This document shows positions 1 through 7,104 of a DNA stretch of 52,686 bases, one piece after another. Position 1 is the stretch's first letter. Each line of letters begins with the position of its first letter. Under the pieces are notes generated by a model. It was given only the letters and a program-made list of their open reading frames with translations, did no database searches and was not told the origin of the DNA. Source of the DNA: Tenderia sp965602225 (GTDB taxonomy: Bacteria; Pseudomonadota; Gammaproteobacteria; Tenderiales; Tenderiaceae); contig CBFCYE010000018.1 of assembly GCA_965602225.1 (NCBI GenBank), positions 1 to 52,686 on the forward strand. Direction: 5' to 3'. A program made the position numbers and the translations under genes.

Positions 1-1
1 T

Positions 2-1009
2 CTGGATGTTTCCAATGCCTCTTTGTATGACGGTGCCTCGGCCCTGGCCGAAGCGGTGTTGATGGCAGTGCGAGCGCATCGCAAGTCAAAGTCAAAACGT
101 ATCCTCATGCCCAGTACGGTGCATCCTGCCTATCGCACGGTAGTAAAGAACATTGTTAAGAACCAGGGCATTACCATCGAAGAGCTGCCTTATTGTGCCG
201 CTGCCGGTAAGACTCTGGTTGGCGAGTTGGCTAAGTACGAAGGCGAAGACATTACTGCGCTGGTGATTCCACAGCCAAATTTCTTTGGTGTCCTGGAGGA
301 TGTCGATGCCCTGACCGATTGGGCTGCCAGCAACAATGCCGTCAGCATCGCGGTTGTTAATCCTATGGCTTTGGCCTTGCTGACGCCACCGGGTGAATGG
401 GGTGCCGAGGGTGTTGATATCGCCTGCGGTGAAGGTCAATCTTTGGGTGTGCCTTTATCTAGTGGTGGTCCTTATTACGGTTTTATGTGTTGCAAACAAA
501 AGCATGTGCGTCAGCTGCCGGGTCGTATCATTGGTCGCACCGTTGACCTTGATGGCAAACCTGGTTTTACCCTGACACTGCAGGCGCGCGAACAACACAT
601 TCGTCGTTCCAAGGCGACATCAAACATCTGTACCAATCAGGGTTTGATGGTGACGGCATCAACGATCTATATGTCGTTGATGGGTGCCGAAGGCTTGGAA
701 CGTGTTGCAGCACAATGTGTAAACAACACTCAGGCGCTGGCGCAAAAGCTGTGCGGCATTGATGGTGTTGAGCGTGTCTTTAGCGGTGCTAACTTTCATG
801 ACCTGGTATTGCGCCTGGCCAAACCGGTTGATGGAGTCTTAGAAGCCTTGGCGGAAAAAGGCATCTATGGTGGTTACGGCATGGCTGAGCAATATCCTGA
901 GTTGGCAGATTGCATCAGTGTCTGTGCCACTGAAACCAAGACTGAAGCGGATCTGGATGCCTATGCCGCTGCTCTGACATTTGTGTTGACTGAAACAAAG
1001 GCGGCTTAA
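2..1009 (+). CDS. gcvPA: Glycine dehydrogenase (decarboxylating) subunit 1, GcvPA, 5'-truncated by the window edge
   Basis: N-terminal-half subunit of the split P protein of the glycine cleavage system, which with GcvPB decarboxylates glycine and passes the aminomethyl group to lipoyl-GcvH in the cytoplasm. The reading frame is open from base 2 (LDVSNASLYDGASALAEA), the conserved NASxYDGASALAEA block, so the true start lies outside the window. About 335 residues are present of a family length near 450. The conserved GEGQSLG and SSGGPYYGF segments (residues about 142-160) and the C-terminal region with TKAA are intact. The stop is followed after 2 bases by tpx. The catalytic PLP lysine is in GcvPB, not here. 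Identification is firm. Confidence 0.95.
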   Translation: MDVSNASLYDGASALAEAVLMAVRAHRKSKSKRILMPSTVHPAYRTVVKNIVKNQGITIEELPYCAAAGKTLVGELAKYEGEDITALVIPQPNFFGVLEDVDALTDWAASNNAVSIAVVNPMALALLTPPGEWGAEGVDIACGEGQSLGVPLSSGGPYYGFMCCKQKHVRQLPGRIIGRTVDLDGKPGFTLTLQAREQHIRRSKATSNICTNQGLMVTASTIYMSLMGAEGLERVAAQCVNNTQALAQKLCGIDGVERVFSGANFHDLVLRLAKPVDGVLEALAEKGIYGGYGMAEQYPELADCISVCATETKTEADLDAYAAALTFVLTETKAA

Positions 1010-1011
1010 TC

Positions 1012-1515
1012 ATGGTAACTCTTACGCTACGCGGTCAGGCAATTAACACCAATGCGGAGCTGCCTAAGGTCGGTGAGCAAGCGCCGGAATTTAATCTGCA
1101 AAATGCAAAGTTGCAGGATAAAAAGCTGGCTGACTATGCCGGAAAAAAAGTCCTGCTCAATATTGTGCCAAGCCTGGATACACCAGTGTGTGCAACATCG
1201 ACCAAAAAGTTTAACGACCTGGCTGCCGGGCGTGATGATGTAGTGATGTTAATGATCTCTGCCGATCTGCCGTTTGCCCAGGGCCGTTTTTGCGGTGTGG
1301 AAAAACTCAAAAATGTAGCGCCACTATCGATGATGCGTTCGCGCACATTCGCCAAAGACTATGGTGTGTTGCTGGTCGATGGCCCGCTGGCAGGTTTGAC
1401 TGCGCGCGCCGTGGTGGTGATCAATGAGCAAGGCAAGCTGGTCTATACAGAGTTGGTTGGCGAGGTTTCCCACGAGCCGGATTATGATGCAGCGATGGCG
1501 GCGTTGGGTTCCTGA
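1012..1515 (+). CDS. tpx: Thiol peroxidase Tpx (atypical 2-Cys peroxiredoxin)
   Basis: Thioredoxin-dependent reduction of H2O2 and alkyl hydroperoxides. At 167 residues it has the usual Tpx length. The peroxidatic cysteine is C60 in SLDTPVCATSTKKF and the resolving cysteine is C94 in GRFCGVEKL, matching C61 and C95 of E. coli Tpx. The ATG is 2 bases after the gcvPA stop, with a weak AAAGG about 11 bases upstream, so it is probably co-transcribed and translationally coupled with gcvPA. Its position between the two glycine decarboxylase subunits is unusual; gcvPA and gcvPB are normally adjacent. Confidence 0.96.
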   Translation: MVTLTLRGQAINTNAELPKVGEQAPEFNLQNAKLQDKKLADYAGKKVLLNIVPSLDTPVCATSTKKFNDLAAGRDDVVMLMISADLPFAQGRFCGVEKLKNVAPLSMMRSRTFAKDYGVLLVDGPLAGLTARAVVVINEQGKLVYTELVGEVSHEPDYDAAMAALGS

Positions 1516-1523
1516 TTTAAGTC

Positions 1524-1560
1524 CCTTCCCCCTGCAAGGGGGAAGGTTAGGATGGGGGTG
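1524..1560 (+). repeat. Left terminal palindromic repeat of the DUF559 cassette
   Basis: Hairpin arms are at 1524-1533 and 1537-1546 around the loop GCA, then an inward tail ending GATGGGGGTG at 1560. It is the inverted partner of 1919-1955 with three mismatches. It may also act as a transcript-end or stabilising hairpin behind tpx, but there is no T-run. Confidence 0.8.
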
Positions 1561-1569
1561 TGAGTGTAG

Positions 1570-1944
1570 TTGATTCGCATAAAGCCAATTTCAAAGCAAC
1601 ATTCCCGCGCCCTGCGAAGCGCAATGACTGAAGCGGAACAGAAACTCTGGTCTGCATTGAAACAAAGACAGGTGCATGGTTTTAAATTCAGACGCCAGCA
1701 TCCCGTAGGCAGATACATAGTCGACTTTGTTAGCCTGGAAGCAAAAGTTGTTATCGAAGTCGATGGTGGGCAACATCAGAAACAGGAAGAATATGATGCC
1801 GCACGTGAAGCATGGTTGAATAAGCAAGGCTATAAGGTTGTTCGGTTCTGGAACAATGAAGTGTTGGAACAGTTTGAGTCAGTGAAAGGAAAAGTATGGG
1901 AGGTGCTCTCTAAGGTTGCACCCCCATCCCAGCCTTCCCCCTAG
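1570..1944 (+). CDS. DUF559 domain protein, predicted PD-(D/E)XK-type endonuclease
   Basis: A 124-residue protein of the DUF559 family, related to very-short-patch-repair and restriction-type nucleases. Visible features are the MTEAEQKLWSAL helix (about residues 19-30), FKFRRQHPVGRYIVDF (about 38-53), then VVIEVDGGQH (about 59-68), which carry the acidic core of the fold, and the RFWNNEVL strand (about 94-101). The start is TTG because an in-frame TAG lies directly before it; the next candidate, ATG 1624, would cut off the first helix. The C-terminus (PPSQPSP) is encoded by the right palindrome. The biological role of the family is unsettled. Coding direction is that of the gcv operon, so the operon could remain transcribed. 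Confidence 0.85.
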   Translation: MIRIKPISKQHSRALRSAMTEAEQKLWSALKQRQVHGFKFRRQHPVGRYIVDFVSLEAKVVIEVDGGQHQKQEEYDAAREAWLNKQGYKVVRFWNNEVLEQFESVKGKVWEVLSKVAPPSQPSP

Positions 1945-1955
1945 CAGGGGGAAGG
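1919..1955 (-). repeat. Right terminal palindromic repeat of the DUF559 cassette
   Basis: Inverted copy of 1524-1560. The hairpin arms sit at 1933-1942 and 1946-1955 with loop AGC, and the C-rich tail starts at 1919. It encodes the last residues and the TAG stop of the nuclease gene, so gene and repeat behave as one unit. Confidence 0.8.
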
Positions 1956-1994
1956 AGATAAAGAGTTTGAAGTTTTTATTTAGAGATATAGCTT

Positions 1995-3452
1995 ATGTTG
2001 ATTTTTGAACAATCCCGCAGTGGTCGTTACGCGGCCGGACAAATGGCTGAAAAGACTGAGGCGAAGGGCATTCCTGTTGCATTGCAGCGTAAGTCACGGC
2101 CAACCTTGCCTGAGGTTTCTGAAATGCAGGTGGTGCGTCACTACACCCGTCTGTCGCAGAAAAATTATTCCATTGATACCCAGTTCTATCCGCTCGGTTC
2201 CTGCACCATGAAATACAACCCGCGTATCTGCAATTCGATGGCGCTGTTGCCTGGTCTTGCCGGGCGTCATCCCTATGCGCCGGAATCATCTGGCCAAGGT
2301 TTGTTGTCGTGCATGTATGACCTGCAGGAAATCCTTAAAGAAGTTACCGGCATGCGCGGGGTTTCATTAACGCCTGCCGCCGGTGCACAAGGTGAATTTG
2401 CAGGTATGGCGATGATTCGTGCCTATCACGATGCCCGTGGTGATGATGGCCGTACTGAGGTAATCGTGCCTGATGCCGCACATGGTACCAACCCTGCGAC
2501 AGCGGTGATGTGTGGTTATAAGGTAAAAGAGATACCAACCAAGGATGATGGTGATATTGATATCGATGCACTAAAGGCCGTCGTTGGACCGCAGACGGCT
2601 GGCATCATGCTGACCAACCCATCAACAGTTGGTGTGTTTGAGCGCAAGATCAAAGAGATTGCCAAGATCGTTCATGATGCCGGTGGCCTGCTCTATTACG
2701 ATGGTGCAAATCTGAATGCAATTCTGGGTAAGGTACGTCCAGGTGTGATGGGTTTTGATGTGATTCACATGAATCTGCACAAAACTTTTTCAACCCCGCA
2801 CGGTGGCGGTGGCCCGGGTGCGGGTCCTGTTGGTGTCAGTGAACGTCTGTTGCCGTTTCTGCCGATTCCTACTGTGGCTAAAGAGGGTGATAAATTTCGC
2901 TGGCTGACAGAAAAGGATTGTCCGCAAAGTATTGGTCGGCTTTCTGCCTTTGCCGGCAATATCGGTGTGTTGTTGCGCGCTTATGTCTATGCCCGCCTGT
3001 TAGGTCGTGAAGGCATGGAGCGTGTTGCTGAGTACGCGACACTGAATGCCAACTACATGATGGCGCAGTTGAAAAAGGCCGGTTTTGAAATGGCCTATTC
3101 AGATCGTCGTGCCACTCATGAATTTATCCTGACCTTGAAGAAAGAGGCAAAGGAGCTAAATGCCTCGGCGATGGATTTTGCCAAGCGTTTGCTGGATTAC
3201 GGTTTCCATGCGCCGACTACCTATTTTCCATTGTTGGTGCCAGAGTGTTTTCTGATCGAACCGACCGAGACTGAGGCCAAGGATGCGCTGGATGGTTTTA
3301 TCGATGCCATGATCAAGATCAAGGCCGAGGCGCAAGAGAATGTTGATCAGCTCAAGGGCGCACCGTTTACCCTGCCTTCACGTCGATTGGATGAGGTGCG
3401 TGCCGCGCGTGAGCTTGATTTGACCTGGACGCCAGAAGCAGCAAATGACTAA
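1995..3452 (+). CDS. gcvPB: Glycine dehydrogenase (decarboxylating) subunit 2, GcvPB
   Basis: C-terminal-half, PLP-binding subunit of the split P protein; it decarboxylates glycine with GcvPA. It has 485 residues, the normal family length. The N-terminus MLIFEQSRSGRYA is typical and fixes the start. YPLGSCTMKYNP (about residues 65-76) is the conserved substrate-region motif. HKTFSTPHGGGGPG contains the PLP-Schiff-base lysine K263. The gene is downstream of the DUF559 cassette and overlaps dgkA by 8 bases. It is intact, so the insertion did not break the enzyme. Confidence 0.96.
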   Translation: MLIFEQSRSGRYAAGQMAEKTEAKGIPVALQRKSRPTLPEVSEMQVVRHYTRLSQKNYSIDTQFYPLGSCTMKYNPRICNSMALLPGLAGRHPYAPESSGQGLLSCMYDLQEILKEVTGMRGVSLTPAAGAQGEFAGMAMIRAYHDARGDDGRTEVIVPDAAHGTNPATAVMCGYKVKEIPTKDDGDIDIDALKAVVGPQTAGIMLTNPSTVGVFERKIKEIAKIVHDAGGLLYYDGANLNAILGKVRPGVMGFDVIHMNLHKTFSTPHGGGGPGAGPVGVSERLLPFLPIPTVAKEGDKFRWLTEKDCPQSIGRLSAFAGNIGVLLRAYVYARLLGREGMERVAEYATLNANYMMAQLKKAGFEMAYSDRRATHEFILTLKKEAKELNASAMDFAKRLLDYGFHAPTTYFPLLVPECFLIEPTETEAKDALDGFIDAMIKIKAEAQENVDQLKGAPFTLPSRRLDEVRAARELDLTWTPEAAND

Positions 3453-3810
3453 GCCTGGCAAAACAGGTGTTAGTCGCGTTATTGCGGCGGCGGGCTATTC
3501 CTGGAAAGGGCTGTGCGCCGCTTTCACGAATGAGGCGGCCTTTCGACAAGAACTATTGCTGTTGTTGATCTTGACTCCGGCCGCTCTGTGGCTGGGTGAC
3601 GGTGGTATCGAGTATGCTTTGTTGATTGGCAGCCTGTTTTTGGTGCTGATTGTTGAACTGATAAACTCTGCAATTGAAGCGGTGGTTGATCGAGTTGGCT
3701 CTGAGCAACATGAGTTGTCTGGTAGAGCCAAGGATATTGGTTCGGCGGCGGTATTTGTGGCACTGGCAAATGCTGTGCTTATCTGGTTTTTTGTGCTGGT
3801 GCTGAATTAA
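3445..3810 (+). CDS. dgkA: Diacylglycerol kinase DgkA
   Basis: Small integral inner-membrane kinase that phosphorylates diacylglycerol to phosphatidic acid, recycling lipid left over from periplasmic glucan synthesis. It has 121 residues, as in E. coli. The cytoplasmic amphipathic N-terminus contains AAFTNEAAFRQE. Three transmembrane segments follow (about 36-52, 57-75, 98-120). The catalytic signature VELINSAIEAVVDRVGSE with HELSGRAKDIGSAA (about 69-105) is complete. The ATG lies inside the end of gcvPB (8-base overlap), so translation is probably coupled. Confidence 0.95.
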   Translation: MTKPGKTGVSRVIAAAGYSWKGLCAAFTNEAAFRQELLLLLILTPAALWLGDGGIEYALLIGSLFLVLIVELINSAIEAVVDRVGSEQHELSGRAKDIGSAAVFVALANAVLIWFFVLVLN

Positions 3811-3826
3811 ACCAAAGGCGCTAGTG

Positions 3827-3848
3827 TGTCCGCAGTCGAGTGCGGACA
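3827..3848 (+). repeat. Intergenic hairpin after dgkA
   Basis: Perfect 8-bp inverted repeat TGTCCGCA/TGCGGACA with a 6-base loop. The sequence after it is A/T-rich but has no run of T, so it could be a weak terminator, an RNA-stability stem or an operator for the kinase gene starting at 3882. Confidence 0.5.
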
Positions 3849-3881
3849 AATTATAAATATTAATAAATAAGGGAAAAGTTT

Positions 3882-4814
3882 ATGTCTGCACTGATTTGTG
3901 GCTCTTACGCCTATGACAACATCATGGTCTTTCACGATAAGTTTAAAAATCATATCCTGCCTGACAAGGTGCATATGCTGAATGTCTCTTTTCTGGTGCC
4001 GGAAATGCGTCGTGAATTCGGTGGTTGCGCAGGAAATATTGCCTACAATTTAAACTTGCTTGGTGGTAATCCGCTGCCCATGGCAACAGTGGGAAGTGAT
4101 TTTTCACCTTATGCTGAATGGATGGATAAGTGCGGTATTTCGAATAAACATATCAAAGTGGTTGCGGACGCCTATACCGGCCAGGCCTTTATTACGACTG
4201 ATATGGATGCCAATCAGATTACCGCCTTTCATCCTGGGGCGATGGGCTTTTCTCATGAGAATGATGTTGCTGATGCAAAAGATGTGAAGCTTGGTATTGT
4301 TTCACCTGATGGTCGCGATGGCATGATTATTCATGCACAACAGTTTGCCGAGCAAGACATTCCTTTTATCTTTGATCCAGGCCAGGGCATGCCTATGTTT
4401 GATGGCGAAGATTTGATGCGCTTTATTGAACAGGCGACTTATGTGACCGTCAACGATTATGAAATGCAGCTGCTTCAGGACCGTACTGGTAAATCACCAC
4501 ACGAGATTGCTGAGCATGTTGAGGCCTTGATTGTTACTCTGGGTGGTGAAGGTTCTCACATCTATACCAAGGAGCACCGCATTGAAGTTCCAGCGGCAAA
4601 GCCTGCGCAGGTGGCTGATCCAACTGGTTGTGGCGATGCCTATCGTGCTGGATTGTTGTATGGTTTGATGAATGACATGGATTGGGACACTACAGGCCGG
4701 ATTGCTTCATTGTTGGGAGCTATCAAAATTGAACATCATGGCACCCAGAATCATAGCTTTGATCGTCAGGCTTTTGATGATCGTTTTAACGATGCCTTCG
4801 GTTATTATCTCTAA
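3882..4814 (+). CDS. PfkB-family carbohydrate/nucleoside kinase (adenosine-kinase-like)
   Basis: Cytoplasmic ribokinase-family kinase of 310 residues, the usual length. The N-terminal segment REFGGCAGNIAYNL (about 44-57) matches the substrate-binding GG...N motif. The C-terminal PfkB signature DPTGCGDAYRAGLLYG (about 246-261) carries the anion hole and the catalytic aspartate (D252). GFSHENDVADAK and the IVTLGGEGSHI strand are also typical. The pattern of a short N-terminus and a PTGCGDAYR motif is seen in proteins annotated as adenosine kinases, but substrate cannot be assigned safely. It has its own leader after the dgkA hairpin and is followed by a strong terminator. Confidence 0.85.
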   Translation: MSALICGSYAYDNIMVFHDKFKNHILPDKVHMLNVSFLVPEMRREFGGCAGNIAYNLNLLGGNPLPMATVGSDFSPYAEWMDKCGISNKHIKVVADAYTGQAFITTDMDANQITAFHPGAMGFSHENDVADAKDVKLGIVSPDGRDGMIIHAQQFAEQDIPFIFDPGQGMPMFDGEDLMRFIEQATYVTVNDYEMQLLQDRTGKSPHEIAEHVEALIVTLGGEGSHIYTKEHRIEVPAAKPAQVADPTGCGDAYRAGLLYGLMNDMDWDTTGRIASLLGAIKIEHHGTQNHSFDRQAFDDRFNDAFGYYL

Positions 4815-4820
4815 ATTCAA

Positions 4821-4846
4821 GGGGAGCTTTTAGCTCCCCTTTTTTT
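4821..4846 (+). terminator. Rho-independent terminator of the PfkB kinase gene
   Basis: GGGGAGC stem (4821-4827), loop TTTTA, GCTCCCC (4833-4839), then seven T. It sits between two convergent genes, and the histidine-kinase stop codon touches its end. Confidence 0.9.
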
Positions 4847-6896
4847 ATCTTAATAATTTGCAGATCTTGTTGATCAGTCTTTTTGAGCTGACCGGCATCG
4901 TCAATATTGCTTTTATGCCTGGTAGATCAGCTAGAACTTTTTTGTTGTTGCTGCAGAGGATGATGGGGATCTCTGGGCGTAATTCTATAACCTGTTCTGC
5001 AAACTCCAGCCCGGAAAGTGAGGGCATGTTTTCTTCAATAACAATCAAATCAAATTTTTCAGACTCTGTCCTGAAGTGGTCTAATGCCTGGTAGGCATCA
5101 GAAAATACCGTTGTTATAAAACCTTTGGATTGCAGTACTTCACTTTGTAGTCGCGCAGTAGATTCGTTGTTTTCTATGAGAAGAATGTTTTCACCTTGCC
5201 CACTGTGTTGTGCTTGTAGGTTAGGGCTTGAAGATGCCATCTTTGATTGTGGCTTGTCTGTTGGAAATAGCAGTCGAACATTGGTGCCGTATTTAGGGGT
5301 TGAGTCAATCAGGATGTGGCCATGATGATCGTGTACTGTTCCATGTACGCCAGCCAGGCCTATGCCTCTACTGTTTTCCTGGCCACCATAAAATGGCTCA
5401 AACATGTTGTCGAGCATACTTGCTTCAATGCCATCACCATCATCGGCAACGGCAATCTCGACAAAGTCGCCTTCAAATTTTTCGTGACATGACTGACATA
5501 TCGTCTGCTGACAGGTGGCTTGGTTGATGTTGAGAGTGATGTGGCCACCCTTATTTTCAAGTGCATCACGAGCATTGTCGAACAAGCTTAATACGGCCTG
5601 GTGTAATTGTGCAGGGTCGATCAGAATTTTTGGGATGTCGGTGTCAGTGTTGATGCTGAGTTCGATGTTGTCAGGCAAAGATGTCTGAGTAGCCTTGCCA
5701 AGCTCTTTTATTAGCGGAACAGGGTTTAATGCAACATCATTGTTTACACTAGCATTGATTCGGGCGAAGGCCAGCATTTGGGCAATAAGATCACGGGCCT
5801 TTTCACCCTCATCGATAACTTCGCCAATGTAGCGTACCAGATCATCCTGATCGCCCATTTCGTAGAGGCTGTCGAGCGTTAAGTCGGCATAACCCAATAT
5901 GCTGGCAAGGATGTTATTGAAGTCGTGCGCAATGCCGTTAGTCAGGCGAGCAAGGGCCTCCATCTTTTGTGCCTTGCGAATTTGATCGAATAACTTGGCG
6001 TTCTCTTTCTGGGCGTGAACTCTTTCCGTAACATCTTCGCCAGAACTGATTGTGCCGCATATGTTTCCATTGGCATCATGTTGGAGGCTATTGTGCCAGT
6101 CAATTAGTCGTTCTTCACCGCTGGCGGTAATTATGGAGTTTTCGTAAAGCTCAATAGGGTTAGTGTTACCACGCATTAGCTTTTGAAAGTATTGGGACAC
6201 CGGTTCTTGCGTGCTTTCAGGCAGGCAAAGTTTAAACCAGTTTTGATTGATTAGTTGATCAGCGCTGTAGCCAAGAACATCACAGGCCTTGCGATTGATG
6301 AGGCTGATATTTCCATCGTTGTTTAGAGCAACGATCATAAATTGTGCAACATCAAGATAATGCTGAGCCAGATCGCGCTCTTTACGTAGTTTATCTTGCA
6401 GCGTCTGTTGTTCAGTTATGTCTGTTATCAAAGAGACAAAACCAGTCAGTTTGTCTTTTTCATCACGTAGGTATGCCCAGTCTACTTGCGTGCTTACTGG
6501 GCTCCCATCTTTGCGGCGACTGGCAGTGATATATGGCGATGGCGTCGGTTGTTCAGAAATAAGCTGGTTCAGATGATTTTTAAGTTTACGCTTTTCGCTA
6601 GGGGCATGAACTAAATCAAAGATTGTCATGCCAATCAGTTCGCCGGGAGGATAACCAAGTATCTCGTGGTGTCTTGGATTGCTATAGGTGATAACACCGG
6701 CGAGGTCGGTTTCCTGTACGCCGTTAGGAATAGCTGCGAGTAGAGAGCTGAGATGTTGAACATCTGGTGTCATGCTTTTGTCACCTTGTTGATCTCTACT
6801 TTTATGTCTGTATTGGTTTTGATTGGGGGGCGCGTTCCCGTGCAATAGTATAGCTGCATGATTCTCGCTTTTGTGGTCACTAATGGCAATAGTCAT
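4845..6896 (-). CDS. PAS-domain hybrid histidine kinase with a degenerate receiver domain
   Basis: Soluble sensor kinase of 683 residues with no membrane segment. Two PAS domains (about 46-165 and 175-290) are followed by a HisKA region with phospho-acceptor H324 in NGIAHDFNNILASI, an NtrB-like H-box. A HATPase domain with DGDGIEASM and SRGIGLAGVHG lies at about 430-540, and a C-terminal receiver at about 565-683. In the receiver the phosphorylated Asp is replaced by E621 (VIEENMPSLSG), the acidic pair is IENNES, and the lysine before the cis-proline position is Met (LTMPVSS). It is therefore probably not phosphorylated. A Cys cluster, CQQTICQSCH, sits inside the HATPase domain. ATG 6773, with AAGGTG upstream, is an alternative start giving 642 residues. 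No cognate regulator is adjacent. Confidence 0.88.
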   Translation of the reverse strand: MTIAISDHKSENHAAILLHGNAPPNQNQYRHKSRDQQGDKSMTPDVQHLSSLLAAIPNGVQETDLAGVITYSNPRHHEILGYPPGELIGMTIFDLVHAPSEKRKLKNHLNQLISEQPTPSPYITASRRKDGSPVSTQVDWAYLRDEKDKLTGFVSLITDITEQQTLQDKLRKERDLAQHYLDVAQFMIVALNNDGNISLINRKACDVLGYSADQLINQNWFKLCLPESTQEPVSQYFQKLMRGNTNPIELYENSIITASGEERLIDWHNSLQHDANGNICGTISSGEDVTERVHAQKENAKLFDQIRKAQKMEALARLTNGIAHDFNNILASILGYADLTLDSLYEMGDQDDLVRYIGEVIDEGEKARDLIAQMLAFARINASVNNDVALNPVPLIKELGKATQTSLPDNIELSINTDTDIPKILIDPAQLHQAVLSLFDNARDALENKGGHITLNINQATCQQTICQSCHEKFEGDFVEIAVADDGDGIEASMLDNMFEPFYGGQENSRGIGLAGVHGTVHDHHGHILIDSTPKYGTNVRLLFPTDKPQSKMASSSPNLQAQHSGQGENILLIENNESTARLQSEVLQSKGFITTVFSDAYQALDHFRTESEKFDLIVIEENMPSLSGLEFAEQVIELRPEIPIILCSNNKKVLADLPGIKAILTMPVSSKRLINKICKLLR

Positions 6897-6945
6897 ATTG
6901 TGGTTGAATGGCCTGCCTTATTTAGTTAATTGTAATGTTATGTTT

Positions 6946-6965
6946 TGATAATATCAATATTATCA
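6946..6965. promoter_or_regulatory. Palindromic operator candidate in the divergent promoter region
   Basis: TGATAATAT-CA-ATATTATCA is a perfect 9-bp inverted repeat 50 bp upstream of the histidine-kinase ATG at 6896 and about 50 bp from the CRP-type site of the divergent lipoprotein gene. Such AT-rich symmetry suits a dimeric repressor or activator. Regulator unknown. Confidence 0.45.
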
Positions 6966-7017
6966 GTGGGTTATGTTGAGTTAAAACGTATAAGGGCTTT
7001 GTTTCTAGTTGTAGAAG

Positions 7018-7059
7018 TGTGAACTGAGTCACGGTTGTTGTTTATTAGAAAACTATAAT
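7018..7059 (+). promoter_or_regulatory. Predicted class II CRP/Vfr-dependent promoter of the DUF4382 lipoprotein gene
   Basis: TGTGAACTGAGTCACG at 7018-7033 matches TGTGA-N6-TCACA at 9 of 10 core bases. A perfect -10 hexamer, TATAAT, is at 7054-7059. With the start expected near 7066 the site is centred near -40.5, the class II position, and no -35 hexamer is needed. Found by eye; no crp gene is in the window. Confidence 0.6.
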
Positions 7060-7104
7060 AAAGGTGTGGATATTTAAACAGTATTTGCTGAGCCACAGAG
7101 AGGT

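Larger units (their letters stand above)
1524..1955. mobile_element. DUF559 nuclease cassette bounded by inverted palindromic repeats
   Basis: A compact unit of about 430 bp made of one DUF559 gene and two terminal repeats in inverted orientation. It lies between tpx and gcvPB. Each 37-base end contains a perfect hairpin with 10-bp arms (CCTTCCCCCT) and a 3-base loop, followed by a short G-rich tail pointing inward. The ends agree at 34 of 37 positions. The stop codon of the gene lies inside the right repeat. No target-site duplication is obvious. That this is a mobile unit is inferred from the architecture; no transposase is present. Confidence 0.55.

Noticed and set aside
92..439. Long antisense ORF opposite gcvPA (and similar ones opposite hrpA, 23411-23896 and 22934-23365)
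   Set aside because: They mirror highly conserved coding genes, have no ribosome site or recognisable product and follow from codon bias on the sense strand.
23..1009. TTG at base 23 as the start of the first gene
   Set aside because: The frame is open and conserved upstream to base 2 (LDVSNAS), so the gene is simply cut by the window edge.
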